Under the pieces are notes generated by a model. The model searched no databases. It was not told the origin of the DNA and was given only the letters and a program-made list of their open reading frames with translations. Position numbers and translations under genes: made by a program. Positions 18,958-28,400 of a stretch of DNA of 64,000 nt are shown piece by piece (the first letter of the stretch is position 1; the number at the start of each line of letters is the position of its first letter). The DNA lies in NCBI RefSeq assembly GCF_002967765.1, contig NZ_PUHY01000006.1, positions 186,001 through 250,000 of the forward strand, written 5' to 3'. Source of the DNA: Blastopirellula marina (GTDB lineage: Bacteria > Planctomycetota > Planctomycetia > Pirellulales > Pirellulaceae).

Positions 18958-19971
18958 ATGCGTCGATTCGCCCTACTCCCCGTGATGATTCTGCTATTGG
19001 CTGCTACTGAAAAGTTGCCTGCCCAGTCGACTTATATCAGCGACGTACCGGTGGGGATCGATTGGATCGTCGTCCCAGATGGCAATCCAATGTCGCCCGA
19101 GAAAATCGAACTCGGCAAGCAACTATTTTTTGACAAGCGACTCTCTGGCGATCAATCGGTAAGTTGCTCGACTTGCCACGACCCCGACAAAGGCTGGGCA
19201 GATGATCGCAGATTCAGCCAAGGCGTGCGTGGTGCGTTAACTTCACGAAACGTTCCGAGTATCGTAAACGTGGGTCTCCATCGCACCTTTTTCTGGGATG
19301 GACGCGCGGCGTCGCTCGAAGAGCAAGCGTTGTTTCCCCTGGAAAACCCGGCTGAAATGGATATTCGCCTTGAACAGTTAGAAGAACGGCTGCGCGGTAT
19401 CACCGGCTATCGGCATCAATTCGAAGCGATTTTCTCAGACGGCATAACTGCAGAGAACATCGCAAGGGCATTGGCTTCTTTTCAGCGGACGATTCTGGCC
19501 GGCGAAACTCCTTACGATCAGTTCCGGGGTGGCCACGCAGATGCCCTTGATGGCGAAATCGGTCAAGGTAGCGGCATCTTCTTTGGAAAAGCCCACTGCG
19601 GCAACTGCCACATCGCCAAAATCTACACGGACCACCAATTCCATAATATCGGCACCGGTCTCGACACGGGTACACAAGATCGTGGCCTGGCCACGCTTAC
19701 CGGACGGGAAGAGGACGTCGGAAAATTTCGTACTCCCCTGCTCCGCGACTTGGCGCGAACGGCCCCCTACTTTCACGATGGCAGCAAGGCAACGCTAGAA
19801 GAAGTGGTCGACTTCTACAACGAAGGAGGCGGCAAGAATCCGCGACTCGATAAGCACATCGTGCCACTGAAATTGACCGACGACGAGAAGAAGGCCTTAA
19901 TCACCTTCTTACGAGAAGGACTTCGTAGCCGCGATTACCCGCGAATCAAACGCCCGAAGTTGCCGGAATAG
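18958..19971 (+). CDS. Di-haem cytochrome c peroxidase/MauG family protein
   Basis: 337 residues with a signal peptide (core LLPVMILLLAA). Two haem c motifs are seen: CSTCH at residues 70-74 and CGNCH near 213. Conserved surroundings include GKQLFFDKRLS, the DGRAASLEEQALFPLENP segment and TAPYFHDGS, all typical of the bacterial cytochrome c peroxidase/MauG group. It should act in the periplasm, either reducing hydrogen peroxide with electrons from cytochrome c or carrying out a MauG-like oxidation. The last methionine or tyrosine ligand that separates these cannot be fixed by eye. It lies 77 bases after deoC but is probably a separate function. The gene end abuts a convergent small gene without a gap. 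Confidence 0.9.
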   Translation: MRRFALLPVMILLLAATEKLPAQSTYISDVPVGIDWIVVPDGNPMSPEKIELGKQLFFDKRLSGDQSVSCSTCHDPDKGWADDRRFSQGVRGALTSRNVPSIVNVGLHRTFFWDGRAASLEEQALFPLENPAEMDIRLEQLEERLRGITGYRHQFEAIFSDGITAENIARALASFQRTILAGETPYDQFRGGHADALDGEIGQGSGIFFGKAHCGNCHIAKIYTDHQFHNIGTGLDTGTQDRGLATLTGREEDVGKFRTPLLRDLARTAPYFHDGSKATLEEVVDFYNEGGGKNPRLDKHIVPLKLTDDEKKALITFLREGLRSRDYPRIKRPKLPE

Positions 19972-20190
19972 TTACGGCGTTGGGTCTGCCTCACGCTCTG
20001 GTTCGAGGCATTCGAGCTCGGTGTAGAACATCGCGGCAGGATCGATACGGTTCTTCTTCAAGAACGCCTCGCGCTCGCGGACCAGTTCCGTATCTGACAA
20101 TCTTGGCAGAACGAAGCCCCAAACTACGATCACTGCCAGGACGATTCCGGACAGTGCAATCCAACCCTTGGCTTGACTATGGAATGGCAC
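19972..20190 (-). CDS. Small single-helix membrane protein
   Basis: 72 residues with one transmembrane helix (about 10-30, ALSGIVLAVIVVWGFVLP) followed by a charged segment and a C-terminal Glu/Pro-rich tail. The start is GTG with AGGA seven bases before it. It overlaps the end of the upstream transporter gene by 14 bases, so it is probably translated together with it and may be an accessory subunit. Its last codon abuts the stop of the convergent peroxidase gene. No domain is recognised. Confidence 0.65.
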   Translation of the reverse strand: MPFHSQAKGWIALSGIVLAVIVVWGFVLPRLSDTELVREREAFLKKNRIDPAAMFYTELECLEPEREADPTP

Positions 20191-21628
20191 TTTCAGATCC
20201 TGGGAAGAAGACCTTGAATGCCAAGTAAGCCATGATCAATGTCAGAATCAAGTTCAACGTTTGACCGCAGATGTAAAGGATCAACGGCTTGCCACCATGG
20301 AACTGCGACGACAATTGGCGGAAGTTCATATCGATCCCGATGCAGACAAACGCCAGGCAGAACAACCAACCGCGAAGCCCTTTGGTTACGGCCGTTGTGC
20401 CACTAACTAACAAGTCGCCCTGATCTGCGTAGGCATAAATGAGCGAAGCAATGATCGAGGCGCCGATAAAGCCGAGCACGAACTTGGGGAAACGTTTCCA
20501 GATTTCACTGATATCAACTTTCGGCTTTGCACCGTCTTCCGATTCGTGCCGTGTTGTCCAGTACACCGCGACGCCGAAGGCAATCACGCCGATCAAAATG
20601 TTCTGAATCATCTTGACGGTCGCGGCAACTTCTAAAGCTCGATCCCCTAGCAAGCCACCTGCGACGGCAACCGCTCCGGTGGCATCAATCGTTCCACCGA
20701 TCCAAGCCCCACCCACAACTTCGTCGAGCCCCATCGCTTTGATCAGGGCTGGCATCACGACCATCATCCCGGCCGTGAAGCAGAGCGAAAGCCCAATCGC
20801 GACCGAAAGTTCTTCCTTCTTCGCTTTACAGGCTGCGGCTGTGGCAATCGCTGCAGAGACACCACACACCGACATATCGGCTGATATCGTCATGTTGAGC
20901 GAGGCCGATTTCATCTTTAAGACACGCTGACCAAACCAGAACGTCGTGATCAACACGATCGGCGTGACCACCCAAGCAATCAATATACCTGGCTGGCCAA
21001 GCGTCATCAGCTTGTTGAAAAGCACCTCGGCCCCCAGCAGAACCAAGCCAGTCTTGATGTACATCTCTGTCCGAATGGCTGCTTCGCCGAATGCGCCGAA
21101 TGCCTGCTTGCCGATGGTGTTACCGATCGCCAAACCAACGATAAGCGCCCACAAAGCGTATTCGAGGTTGTAACTCTTAATAAACGATTGCCCTGCCAAA
21201 ACGTAAGAGAGTGTGGCTAAGGCAAACAAGATGAGGAAGCCGACTAAGAAGTGACCTGGATTCGCTGCAGGCCGCATCAGCGGAGCAAGTAGCGAGAGGA
21301 AGACGGCCAGAATCAACATCACCCCAAGTGTCCCTTGCCAGGTTGGCTTTGGCTTTTCGCCGCCACCCAGGAAAGAATCGACTGGATTGCGATCCCATCC
21401 GCCCGGTTTACCAACCCAAGTCTTCAATGGGTTTACAATCGCGGTAACCTCTTGGTTATCACCTTCCCCTTCAACTTGCCGCTCCCCCATTCCCATGGTC
21501 AATGCAAAGCAGAGTACCAAAAGGACCACGCCAGCGATAATGGCGATGATGTCTTCAGAAAGACCTGGTGGAGGTGGTAAAATTTCAACAGTATCGGAGG
21601 TCGATTCTGGTGCGGGATCGTCAGTCAT
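20177..21628 (-). CDS. YeiH/UPF0324-family putative sulfate exporter
   Basis: 483 residues with about twelve hydrophobic helices. The core resembles the YeiH (UPF0324, Cons_hypoth698) family, with segments such as GNTIGKQAFGAFGEAAIRTEMYIKTGLVLLGAEVLF and SADMSVCGVSAAIATAAACKAKKEEL. The usual family length is about 340 residues. Here an N-terminal extension of about 130 residues carries extra helices and a hydrophilic loop with GGGEKPKP. It would be an inner-membrane transporter, and a role in sulfite/sulfate export is proposed only for relatives. It is followed by, and overlaps, a 72-residue membrane protein gene. Confidence 0.85.
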   Translation of the reverse strand: MTDDPAPESTSDTVEILPPPPGLSEDIIAIIAGVVLLVLCFALTMGMGERQVEGEGDNQEVTAIVNPLKTWVGKPGGWDRNPVDSFLGGGEKPKPTWQGTLGVMLILAVFLSLLAPLMRPAANPGHFLVGFLILFALATLSYVLAGQSFIKSYNLEYALWALIVGLAIGNTIGKQAFGAFGEAAIRTEMYIKTGLVLLGAEVLFNKLMTLGQPGILIAWVVTPIVLITTFWFGQRVLKMKSASLNMTISADMSVCGVSAAIATAAACKAKKEELSVAIGLSLCFTAGMMVVMPALIKAMGLDEVVGGAWIGGTIDATGAVAVAGGLLGDRALEVAATVKMIQNILIGVIAFGVAVYWTTRHESEDGAKPKVDISEIWKRFPKFVLGFIGASIIASLIYAYADQGDLLVSGTTAVTKGLRGWLFCLAFVCIGIDMNFRQLSSQFHGGKPLILYICGQTLNLILTLIMAYLAFKVFFPGSESAIP

Positions 21629-21952
21629 AGGTGGGCAATCAGGCGGGAGCCAAGGTGCGGGCTAAACAAGTCTGTCCCTGGAATATAACCCAACTCGTTA
21701 TGCGTCCCAAGCCAAACCGGCGCAAGATCTTCGGTGGATCACCGAATAGTGTGAGATAGCAAACAGTAGCCCTGCTTAATAAACTCTGAAAAGTGTTCCG
21801 ACAAAGTTTCTGGCTTAGATCGCTGCACCACCAGCCCCAGATGGGTTAGAATGCGAAATGGCCAATTGCAGGAAAGTGTGAAGTAGCCTACTTTCCGAAA
21901 AATTACCATCGAGAAGACTCCCCCAACTTGGAGGTCCCGGCGTAGGCAGCAC
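21629..21952. other. Intergenic gap between divergent genes
   Basis: This gap of about 320 bases separates the divergent YeiH-type and App1-like genes, so promoters for both should lie here. I see no convincing -35/-10 pair. A compact set of inverted repeats at 21871-21896 is the only clear structure. GGAGG at about 21930 is 18 bases from the App1 ATG, too far for a normal Shine-Dalgarno sequence. Confidence 0.5.
21871..21896. repeat. Nested inverted repeats upstream of App1-like gene
   Basis: GGAAAGT (21871-21877) and ACTTTCC (21890-21896) form a 7-bp inverted repeat. Inside it AAGTAG-C-CTACTT (21881-21893) is a perfect odd palindrome. The two pairings share bases and exclude each other. 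It lies 57 bases before the ATG, where an operator or leader hairpin could act. Confidence 0.4.
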
Positions 21953-23032
21953 ATGGTTCCTGATGAGACTGCCCTCAGCAATTTGAAGGATAGTGAGCGC
22001 GTTGTGCTCTATCCGACCTACGCCTATCCCGATGTGGATCGCGGCGGGTGGGTGCTGCAGGTTCACGGAAGTGTCTTCGAGGCGGTTCCGGAGAATCTTC
22101 CGCGCAAGGTCATGATCCGTCTGCTGGCCCGCTTAATGGGCGCGACCCAGGAACAACTCGAGACGAGCATCTTTCGCCAACGCATCCTCGGCTTTACCGT
22201 TCATCAGCACAGCGGCAAGAAAATCGCTGTGAAGATTGGGGAAAAGGTCTATCCTCTCGAAGCCAAGTCGAAGAAGAACGGACAGTTCCGCGGAACAATC
22301 TTTATTCCCGATAAAGATGTCGACACGATCGCCATGACAGTCGGAGCCACGCGTCACGTGCGCTATGCGATTCACTCCGAATTCGACGTCGCCACGCCCC
22401 TGGATGGCTTGGTCCGCTTGATCGACGACGAGGGGATTTCAGTCATCTCAGACATCGACGACACGGTCAAGCATACGCATGTGTCGACTCGTAAAGACAT
22501 GTTGGCCAATACGTTCCTACACGAGTTTGCCACTGTGCCTGGCATGGTCGAGCTTTACCAGAAGTGGTACGAGCAGGGCGCGGCGTTTCACTATGTTACC
22601 AGCAGCCCTTGGCAGTTGTTCGAGCCTCTCTCGGACTTGTTTCACCAAAAAGGTCTGCCTGGCGGCTCGTTTCACATGAAGAGTGTTCGTTTTCGCGATC
22701 CCACCGTGCTGCAGCTTTTTATTGCTCGGCGGTGGGGAAAGCGCAAAGCGATCAAGCAGATCTTGCGCACCTTCCCAAAACGAAAGTTCGTCATGGTGGG
22801 TGATTCGGGCGAAAAAGATCCCGAAACGTACGGCGTGATGGCGCGGAGATACCCTGATCAGATTCTGAAGATCTTCATTCGCGATCTAGGCGGCAAAAAG
22901 TCGAACGATCAGCGATACACGAAAGCATTCCGCAACTTGCCCGATGACAAGTGGGAACGGTTTACGTGCGCATCGCAGCTACAAGAGTACGACCTGCCCC
23001 AAGTCGAAGATCGGTCGTCCTCAGACGACTAA
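21953..23032 (+). CDS. App1-like phosphatidate phosphatase domain protein (DUF2183)
   Basis: 359 residues. The C-terminal half carries the App1 catalytic domain with the HAD-type motif DIDDT (167-171), the later FHYVTSSPW segment (second HAD motif) and KFVMVGDSGEKDPETYG (fourth motif with acidic residues). The N-terminal 150 residues form a beta-rich domain that precedes the catalytic part in bacterial members of the family. In yeast App1 dephosphorylates phosphatidic acid; bacterial substrates are unknown. There is no signal peptide, so it is probably cytoplasmic or membrane-associated. It is a single gene with a nested inverted repeat upstream. Confidence 0.88.
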   Translation: MVPDETALSNLKDSERVVLYPTYAYPDVDRGGWVLQVHGSVFEAVPENLPRKVMIRLLARLMGATQEQLETSIFRQRILGFTVHQHSGKKIAVKIGEKVYPLEAKSKKNGQFRGTIFIPDKDVDTIAMTVGATRHVRYAIHSEFDVATPLDGLVRLIDDEGISVISDIDDTVKHTHVSTRKDMLANTFLHEFATVPGMVELYQKWYEQGAAFHYVTSSPWQLFEPLSDLFHQKGLPGGSFHMKSVRFRDPTVLQLFIARRWGKRKAIKQILRTFPKRKFVMVGDSGEKDPETYGVMARRYPDQILKIFIRDLGGKKSNDQRYTKAFRNLPDDKWERFTCASQLQEYDLPQVEDRSSSDD

Positions 23033-23065
23033 TCATGTTGCAAAGAAAATGCCCCAAGTGAAATC

Positions 23066-23299
23066 TCAGAGTTGGGTGTATCCCAGCCCTGTGATGATTT
23101 CGTACATCTCTTCGTAAGTAATGAATCTTCGTCGATTGCGCAGTTTGTACTCGTCGATCGCCAATGCCAACTGTTGCGCCCCTGGTGACAAGTCTTCATG
23201 ACTGTTGGTGAACTGACGACGCTCGAAAACAGGGCTATCCCCCGGCTTACGAGGACTTCGGCGGTCCACAAAGGGTGTCGTTGTTGCTGGTTGGTTCAT
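23066..23299 (-). CDS. Small conserved-looking hypothetical protein
   Basis: About 77 residues. The N-terminal half is polar and probably disordered, and the C-terminal half is helical with QQLALAIDEYKLRNRRR followed by ITYEEMYEIITGLGY, which looks like a small folded or DNA/RNA-contacting segment. An ATG three codons earlier (23308) directly abuts the GGAG sequence. The ATG at 23299 has nine bases of spacing and is preferred. It converges with the App1-like gene. No family is named with confidence; a regulatory role is possible but not shown. Confidence 0.6.
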   Translation of the reverse strand: MNQPATTTPFVDRRSPRKPGDSPVFERRQFTNSHEDLSPGAQQLALAIDEYKLRNRRRFITYEEMYEIITGLGYTQL

Positions 23300-23490
23300 C
23301 TTAGACATCTCCGGTCGGCTATATCTTTAGCACCCGTGATCATCTAGAACGGGTCTTCAAAACGTAGATCGCACGTTACCGATGTCAACCAACGCCGGCA
23401 GTCGAACGAACGACGGTTTGCCGTAACCCCAGCCGAATGCCCTACGATCGATTCAGTCGCTACAAAGCGAACAAGAAAAAGGCAAAAAGG

Positions 23491-24429
23491 TTAGCGCCGC
23501 CATGCATTCTGGGCTTGCTGACGGTAAACAGGTAGCCTGCCGACTAGCTGCAAAGCGGCACCATGTTGTGGATTAACCTGCAAAACTGAGTTCACCGCGA
23601 ATTCGGCGCGAGCCAGCCGTCCTGCGGCGACCTCACACTCAGCCCAGGCAAAGAGCAACTCTTCCGAAAGCTCATTGGATTCGGCCAGCTCAGCCAAGCA
23701 GTCGGCAGCTTCGACATTCCTTCCCAGGTCACGATAGGCGAGCGCCTGCTCGATACCAACGTCAGGCGGCAATCGCTGACCGAACTCCGCCTGATGCACC
23801 TGAGAAATACAAGCCAACGATTGGCCAGGCTGTCCCAAGCGGCGATAGGTCGATGCAAGACGAAGCTGCACCTCGCGATCCATGATCTCGCCGTTGTTGG
23901 CTGCGCGGATATAGGAGAGTTTAGCCGAAGCCAGATCGTTCCTTATTAAAGCCAAGTCGCCCTGTAGTTTCCAAGCCTCAGCGTATTTGGGATCGCATTC
24001 AATTGCTCGGTTGGCCGCGATGTGTGCTTCGGTCGGCTCCCCTGAATCGAGATACATCCGTCCCAAACGGGTATGAATTGCCGGATCGTCATTCGCCAGG
24101 GGAAGCATCTCTTCCATTTCTTGGATCGCTTCTTCGCGTTTGTCCGTCTTCCACAGAGTCTCGGCGTAATGCATTCGAGCCTGGACATCGTAGGGGCTGT
24201 ACTGCTTGGCCTCGGCCAGATACTTGGTGGCATTATCCCAATCGTTACGGTGCATCGCCTGGACACCCCGTTGGGTGAGCTGACGTGCTTGAACGATCCG
24301 ATCGTGGGAAGCTTGTGCCCGGCCGAACGTACTGCATCCGCTTGCGCACGCTAGCAGCGCAGCAAGCGTGAGGCCGCTTGCGCACAACGCGCGACGATTC
24401 GCGAATCGAGTAGTTGTCGTTCTGCCCAT
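23491..24429 (-). CDS. TPR-repeat lipoprotein
   Basis: About 312 residues. A signal sequence ends in the lipobox LACASGC, so the Cys near residue 32 should carry lipid and anchor the protein in a membrane. The rest is made of tetratricopeptide repeats, for example NDWDNATKYLAEAKQYSPYDVQARMHYAE and later TEAHIAANRAIECDPKYAEAW split over several units. TPR proteins assemble complexes, but partners cannot be told here. A longer frame starts at 24483; the ATG at 24429 is preferred because it starts the signal peptide. It stands alone on this strand. Confidence 0.8.
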   Translation of the reverse strand: MGRTTTTRFANRRALCASGLTLAALLACASGCSTFGRAQASHDRIVQARQLTQRGVQAMHRNDWDNATKYLAEAKQYSPYDVQARMHYAETLWKTDKREEAIQEMEEMLPLANDDPAIHTRLGRMYLDSGEPTEAHIAANRAIECDPKYAEAWKLQGDLALIRNDLASAKLSYIRAANNGEIMDREVQLRLASTYRRLGQPGQSLACISQVHQAEFGQRLPPDVGIEQALAYRDLGRNVEAADCLAELAESNELSEELLFAWAECEVAAGRLARAEFAVNSVLQVNPQHGAALQLVGRLPVYRQQAQNAWRR

Positions 24430-24580
24430 AGAATTCCGTGCGAGTCCATTCGCCTTAGGAAGTCGGTCGCGAGAGACTACCAAACTGACGTCTCCAGGCC
24501 TATATCAGGCTCGGCAAGCCTTGCCCAGTGGCGATAGGCAAAGGCGACAAACCCGCTAAAATACGAAGAATTGTGCTCGA

Positions 24581-25039
24581 TTGACTTCTATCTCCAACGC
24601 ATCGAAGGCCGCCGTGGTTGCCACGTACGACAGTTTGGGCGTTAAGTTCTCGTACCCTGAGAACTGGCGCGTTACCGAAGATCAAACCAACGCCTGGCCG
24701 CGAAGTGTCTCGGTTCACAGCCCTACCGAGGCATTTTGGTCATTGATGATCTACGAACCAGGAACCGAGCTCGAGGCCCTGGTCGAAGCGGTTCGGGATG
24801 CTCTGAGTGAGGAATACACCGATTTTGAGTCGGTTTCGGCCGAACAGACGATCGAAGGGGTCGATCTGATCGGTTGCGATCTCAGCTTCTACTGCCTTGA
24901 TTTTCTCGTCCAAGCTAAGATTCGCGCCCTAATGTTGGGAGTGCGACCTTGCGTGATCTTATATCAAGGCGAGGATCGTGAATTCGAAGAATTGGACCCG
25001 GTTTTTAATGCCATCACCCACGATCTGATTCGCGAGTAA
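24581..25039 (+). CDS. PsbP/DcrB-like small protein
   Basis: 152 residues without a signal peptide. The opening GVKFSYPENWRVTEDQ, followed by beta-strand-rich sequence and a helix around ELEALVEAVRDAL, recalls the PsbP/DcrB (DUF1795) fold. No catalytic residues are known for such proteins. The frame starts at TTG; there is no ATG near the N terminus. It lies on the opposite strand to the TPR lipoprotein gene with a shared upstream region of about 150 bases. Function is unknown. Confidence 0.6.
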   Translation: MTSISNASKAAVVATYDSLGVKFSYPENWRVTEDQTNAWPRSVSVHSPTEAFWSLMIYEPGTELEALVEAVRDALSEEYTDFESVSAEQTIEGVDLIGCDLSFYCLDFLVQAKIRALMLGVRPCVILYQGEDREFEELDPVFNAITHDLIRE

Positions 25040-25070
25040 CGTTCGCCCCAGGCAGCTGAAGCGACGAGAC

Positions 25071-25100
25071 TGGCAAACGGACATCGCTGTCCTTTATAAT
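25071..25100 (+). promoter_or_regulatory. Candidate promoter of the DUF2582 gene
   Basis: A perfect TATAAT occurs at 25095-25100, about 58 bases before the ATG of the DUF2582 gene. The best upstream hexamer, TGGCAA at 18 bases spacing, matches -35 consensus only half, so the call rests on the -10 alone. Confidence 0.35.
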
Positions 25101-25158
25101 CCCGTGTGATGGCGGATCATCCAACGACGATTCTCAACTGAGAGGGGAGTAACTCGCG

Positions 25159-25407
25159 ATGTCGACATCCACGGATCTCCACGAAGAAACCATCCAAAAG
25201 ATTGGCGAATGCTCCGGTCAGGTGTGGGGATACCTTTCAACCGAAGGTCCTGCCACAATCACGAAATTGACTAAGGAAGTCGGCGAGAAGAAGGACCTCG
25301 TCCTGCAGGCCGTCGGCTGGCTCGCTCGCGAGAACAAGCTGTACTTCTTCGAGAAAGGGCGCAATAAACTGATCGGTTTAATCGATCATGTCCCGCCCAC
25401 GGAATGA
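25159..25407 (+). CDS. Winged-helix DUF2582 protein
   Basis: 82 residues, the normal size for DUF2582. A single winged helix is seen, with IGECSGQVWGYLSTEGPATI, a recognition-type helix KKDLVLQAVGWLAREN and a wing KLYFFEKGRNK. It is likely a small DNA-binding regulator or a protein-interaction module. The ATG follows a strong AGAGGGGAG Shine-Dalgarno sequence. It converges with the large cyclase-fold membrane protein gene, 21 bases apart. Confidence 0.8.
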   Translation: MSTSTDLHEETIQKIGECSGQVWGYLSTEGPATITKLTKEVGEKKDLVLQAVGWLARENKLYFFEKGRNKLIGLIDHVPPTE

Positions 25408-25428
25408 TCTTAGTCCGCAACGAAGATA

Positions 25429-28400
25429 CTACCGTCCGACGTCATCGTAGATCGGCAGGTGACGGTGATAGACTTCCAGCGAGAGCAGATTCATCGTCGT
25501 CACGTAAATGCGTCCCGCAAACGGCCCCCACCGATCGGGCACTTGGCCGTTTGGATCCCAGCTTCCAGCGGTCGGCCCTTCTAGCTCTTGCGTTTGCTCA
25601 AGCATCACGTGCAACTGGCTGTCCCAAGCCTCCCAGTATTCTCCTCGCATATGAAACATCACTTGCGTGGCGTAATACCAATAGTAGGTATCACGAAGCG
25701 GTCGTTGTGGCGTGCCTAGCTGCGGCAAATTCGCTTTCAAGTATTCAGCACTGTCTTGTAATGTTCGACTGTCGCGGCGATTGCCCAGGTATAGCTGAAT
25801 CAGCGCTCCGACCGCCGTCATCGTCTGACTCGGCAGACGTCCCCGACGCTGGGCATCGTTGTCCGCGGCGTACGGGTTGTAGACGTACACAGCACGGCCT
25901 CCCAAACGTGACTCTGCCGCGCGCAGCCAACGACGAATGCCGTCGAATGTCTTCGGATCGACGCGCAGGCCAGCCAATTGTCCGCTCTTCAAAGCTAATG
26001 TCATCCACCCTGTGACCGAGGTGTCGGTTCCGTCTCTTGGCTTATAACGCCAACCACCGAGATTCGGGTCTTGAGCTAGTTCGATGAAATCAAGCGATCG
26101 TTGAGCGGGCTCACGCAGGTTCTCGTCCTGGGTCATTCCGTACGCTTCGCTGAGTGCCAAGGCCGCAATCGCGTGGCTGTAAAGCCGACAACTAGCATTC
26201 GACTTGGAATCCATTTCGATGTACAGGTCACCGTTCGTCTTCTGATTCTTCAGAAGGAATTGGACGCCATCGCGGACCTCTTGTTGGTACTTGTCACTCA
26301 GATGATCGTAGCCAGCTCCGAAGAACGCGAGCAGCGCGAGGCCTGTTGCCGCCGTGTCGGAATTAAGTGCATATTCCGAATCGAGTTCTTCCTGGTACAG
26401 CGGGAAGTTCTCAGGATGAACGGCTGCAAAGCCACGCAAACTCCAGCGACCGTCGGCTGATTGATGACGGGCCAGGAAGGCCAAGCCTCGTTCGATTGCT
26501 TCTTCGGTTTCTCGGCTTGGCCGAATCGCTCCGTCCCCTGCCCCAGCTCCCTTTCGCATTGCTCGGCGGCTGAACGCTTGTGTCGGAACGGCGGCCTTTG
26601 TGCTCAGCAGCGGTCCTTGCCGACCAGGAGATCGAACCGGAAGATTCGCTATCTGAGTGCCGATCTGAGGCCCGTCGTCGGTGCGGCGTCTTCCGATGAA
26701 GCCAGGCTGTGGTGCGTTGCTGAACGTGGATCCGGCTATGTCCATGGTCCCTGGGCGACCAGCAGTCACAGGGCCTTCGCCGAACGTTCTTCGACGAACT
26801 TCTGGAACGCTCCCCATTCCAGAAAACGTTCCGGCAACATCGTTTCCGCCTGGCTGCAAAGCGCCGCCAGTTCCAGCCGAACCGACAGGTTCCGCCGTGA
26901 TTCCGACCACCGGGCTTCGCCCTGGCGTACGCCCATTGGGAAGGCCTTGCGTCCCTGAGGCGACATCTTGAATTGACGGACCAATACTACCTTGGCGCGC
27001 GGTACCTGGCGTCGGTGCGGAGAAGCCGGCACCGAGGTTTGCTCGGGGCGTTCCGAACTCAGTCATTCCCGTTTGCCCATTGCCGAACTGCTCCGTCCCG
27101 TTGGATGCCGTTCGGCCAATACTCGTCGCAGGCCCCGAGAATTGCCCGGATGCCAAGTCATCGGCATTGCCAGTCATTTGATTTCCGTTCGCAGGACCGA
27201 CGTACTCGATCTTAACACTCGGGCCGAGCATGGCCGGGGAACCGGTAGCTGGGCTGCGGCCGATTGATGGATTGCGAAGATCGCTCGTGGCAATGCCCTC
27301 GTCGCGAGCTGTCATACCACGCGTCGCCCCGTGCTGCTCGAGCATTTGGGCCGACCGATTGGCTGTCGAAGGTCGCGCCCACAGCTGGCCAGGATTTACT
27401 GCGTTTGCCGCAACGCCGTCACCACCAACTTCCTGGCGAGCAACAGTTCCGGCAGCAGGTCGAAGTTGAGCACTGCTGGCTTCCCCGGCGATCGGACGTG
27501 GGAGATTATCCGCCACGTTGGTATTGATCGTCGGTAAGTTACTTGCCGCAGCATTCCTGCCAACCTCGCGTGGGGCGGCCGAGGGCGTAATCTGCTGATC
27601 AGGGCTTATCTGATTTCGATTTAAAGCCATACTGGCAGCCATTGCCGAGCGAACGGGTGCTTCAACGTTAGAACGTGGCTGATTGGCTGGTTGCTGTGAT
27701 TGTTGCCGAGCAAGTTCCGCAGCTTGAGCTTGGATTTGAACCTGTTGAGCCGCACGCTCTTGAACGGCAGCGGCTTCCGCCTGAGTTTGTGCCGGTATCA
27801 TGCTTTGCATCCGCTGACGCTCGATTTCGTTGGCGGCGGCGGCCGAAAGCTCAGGCAATTCTTGTGCAGCCTCGCGTCGTTGCAGCTCGGTCGCTCGCTC
27901 CATTGCCTCTTGTACGTTCGCCGCTTGGCGCTGCATCTCTAAGGCTTGGGCGGCCCGCTGAGCTTCGGCTTGAGCCGCGGACAGTTCGGGGAGTTGTTCC
28001 TCTTGCCGTTGGACTTTAATTTGCTCAGCTTGCTGGGCCTGACGTTCGATCTCACGCATCTGCTTGGCTAGTTCAGAGGGAAGCTGATCAAGCGTTTCTT
28101 GCTTCGGCTGCTGCAAGTCTTGCTGCTTGCGTTCGATCTCTTCGGGCTGGACTTCACGCGGCAATTCTTCTTGGGCGACCTGGTTCGGATTCATCTCCGG
28201 CTGTTCGTGTTCGATCTTTTCCTGCTGGAGCGGATCGACCTCGGCTTCTGCCTCACGTGTTTCCACGGGCTGTTCGTATTCTCGCGCGGCATCACGATCT
28301 TCGCTGATTTGGGCGGGGCTGTAATCGGGCACGACTACTTGCCGCCGTTTGGGTGTTTTCTCTTCATTGAGATTCAGCGAAGAGTCCGCAACCTCGCCCA

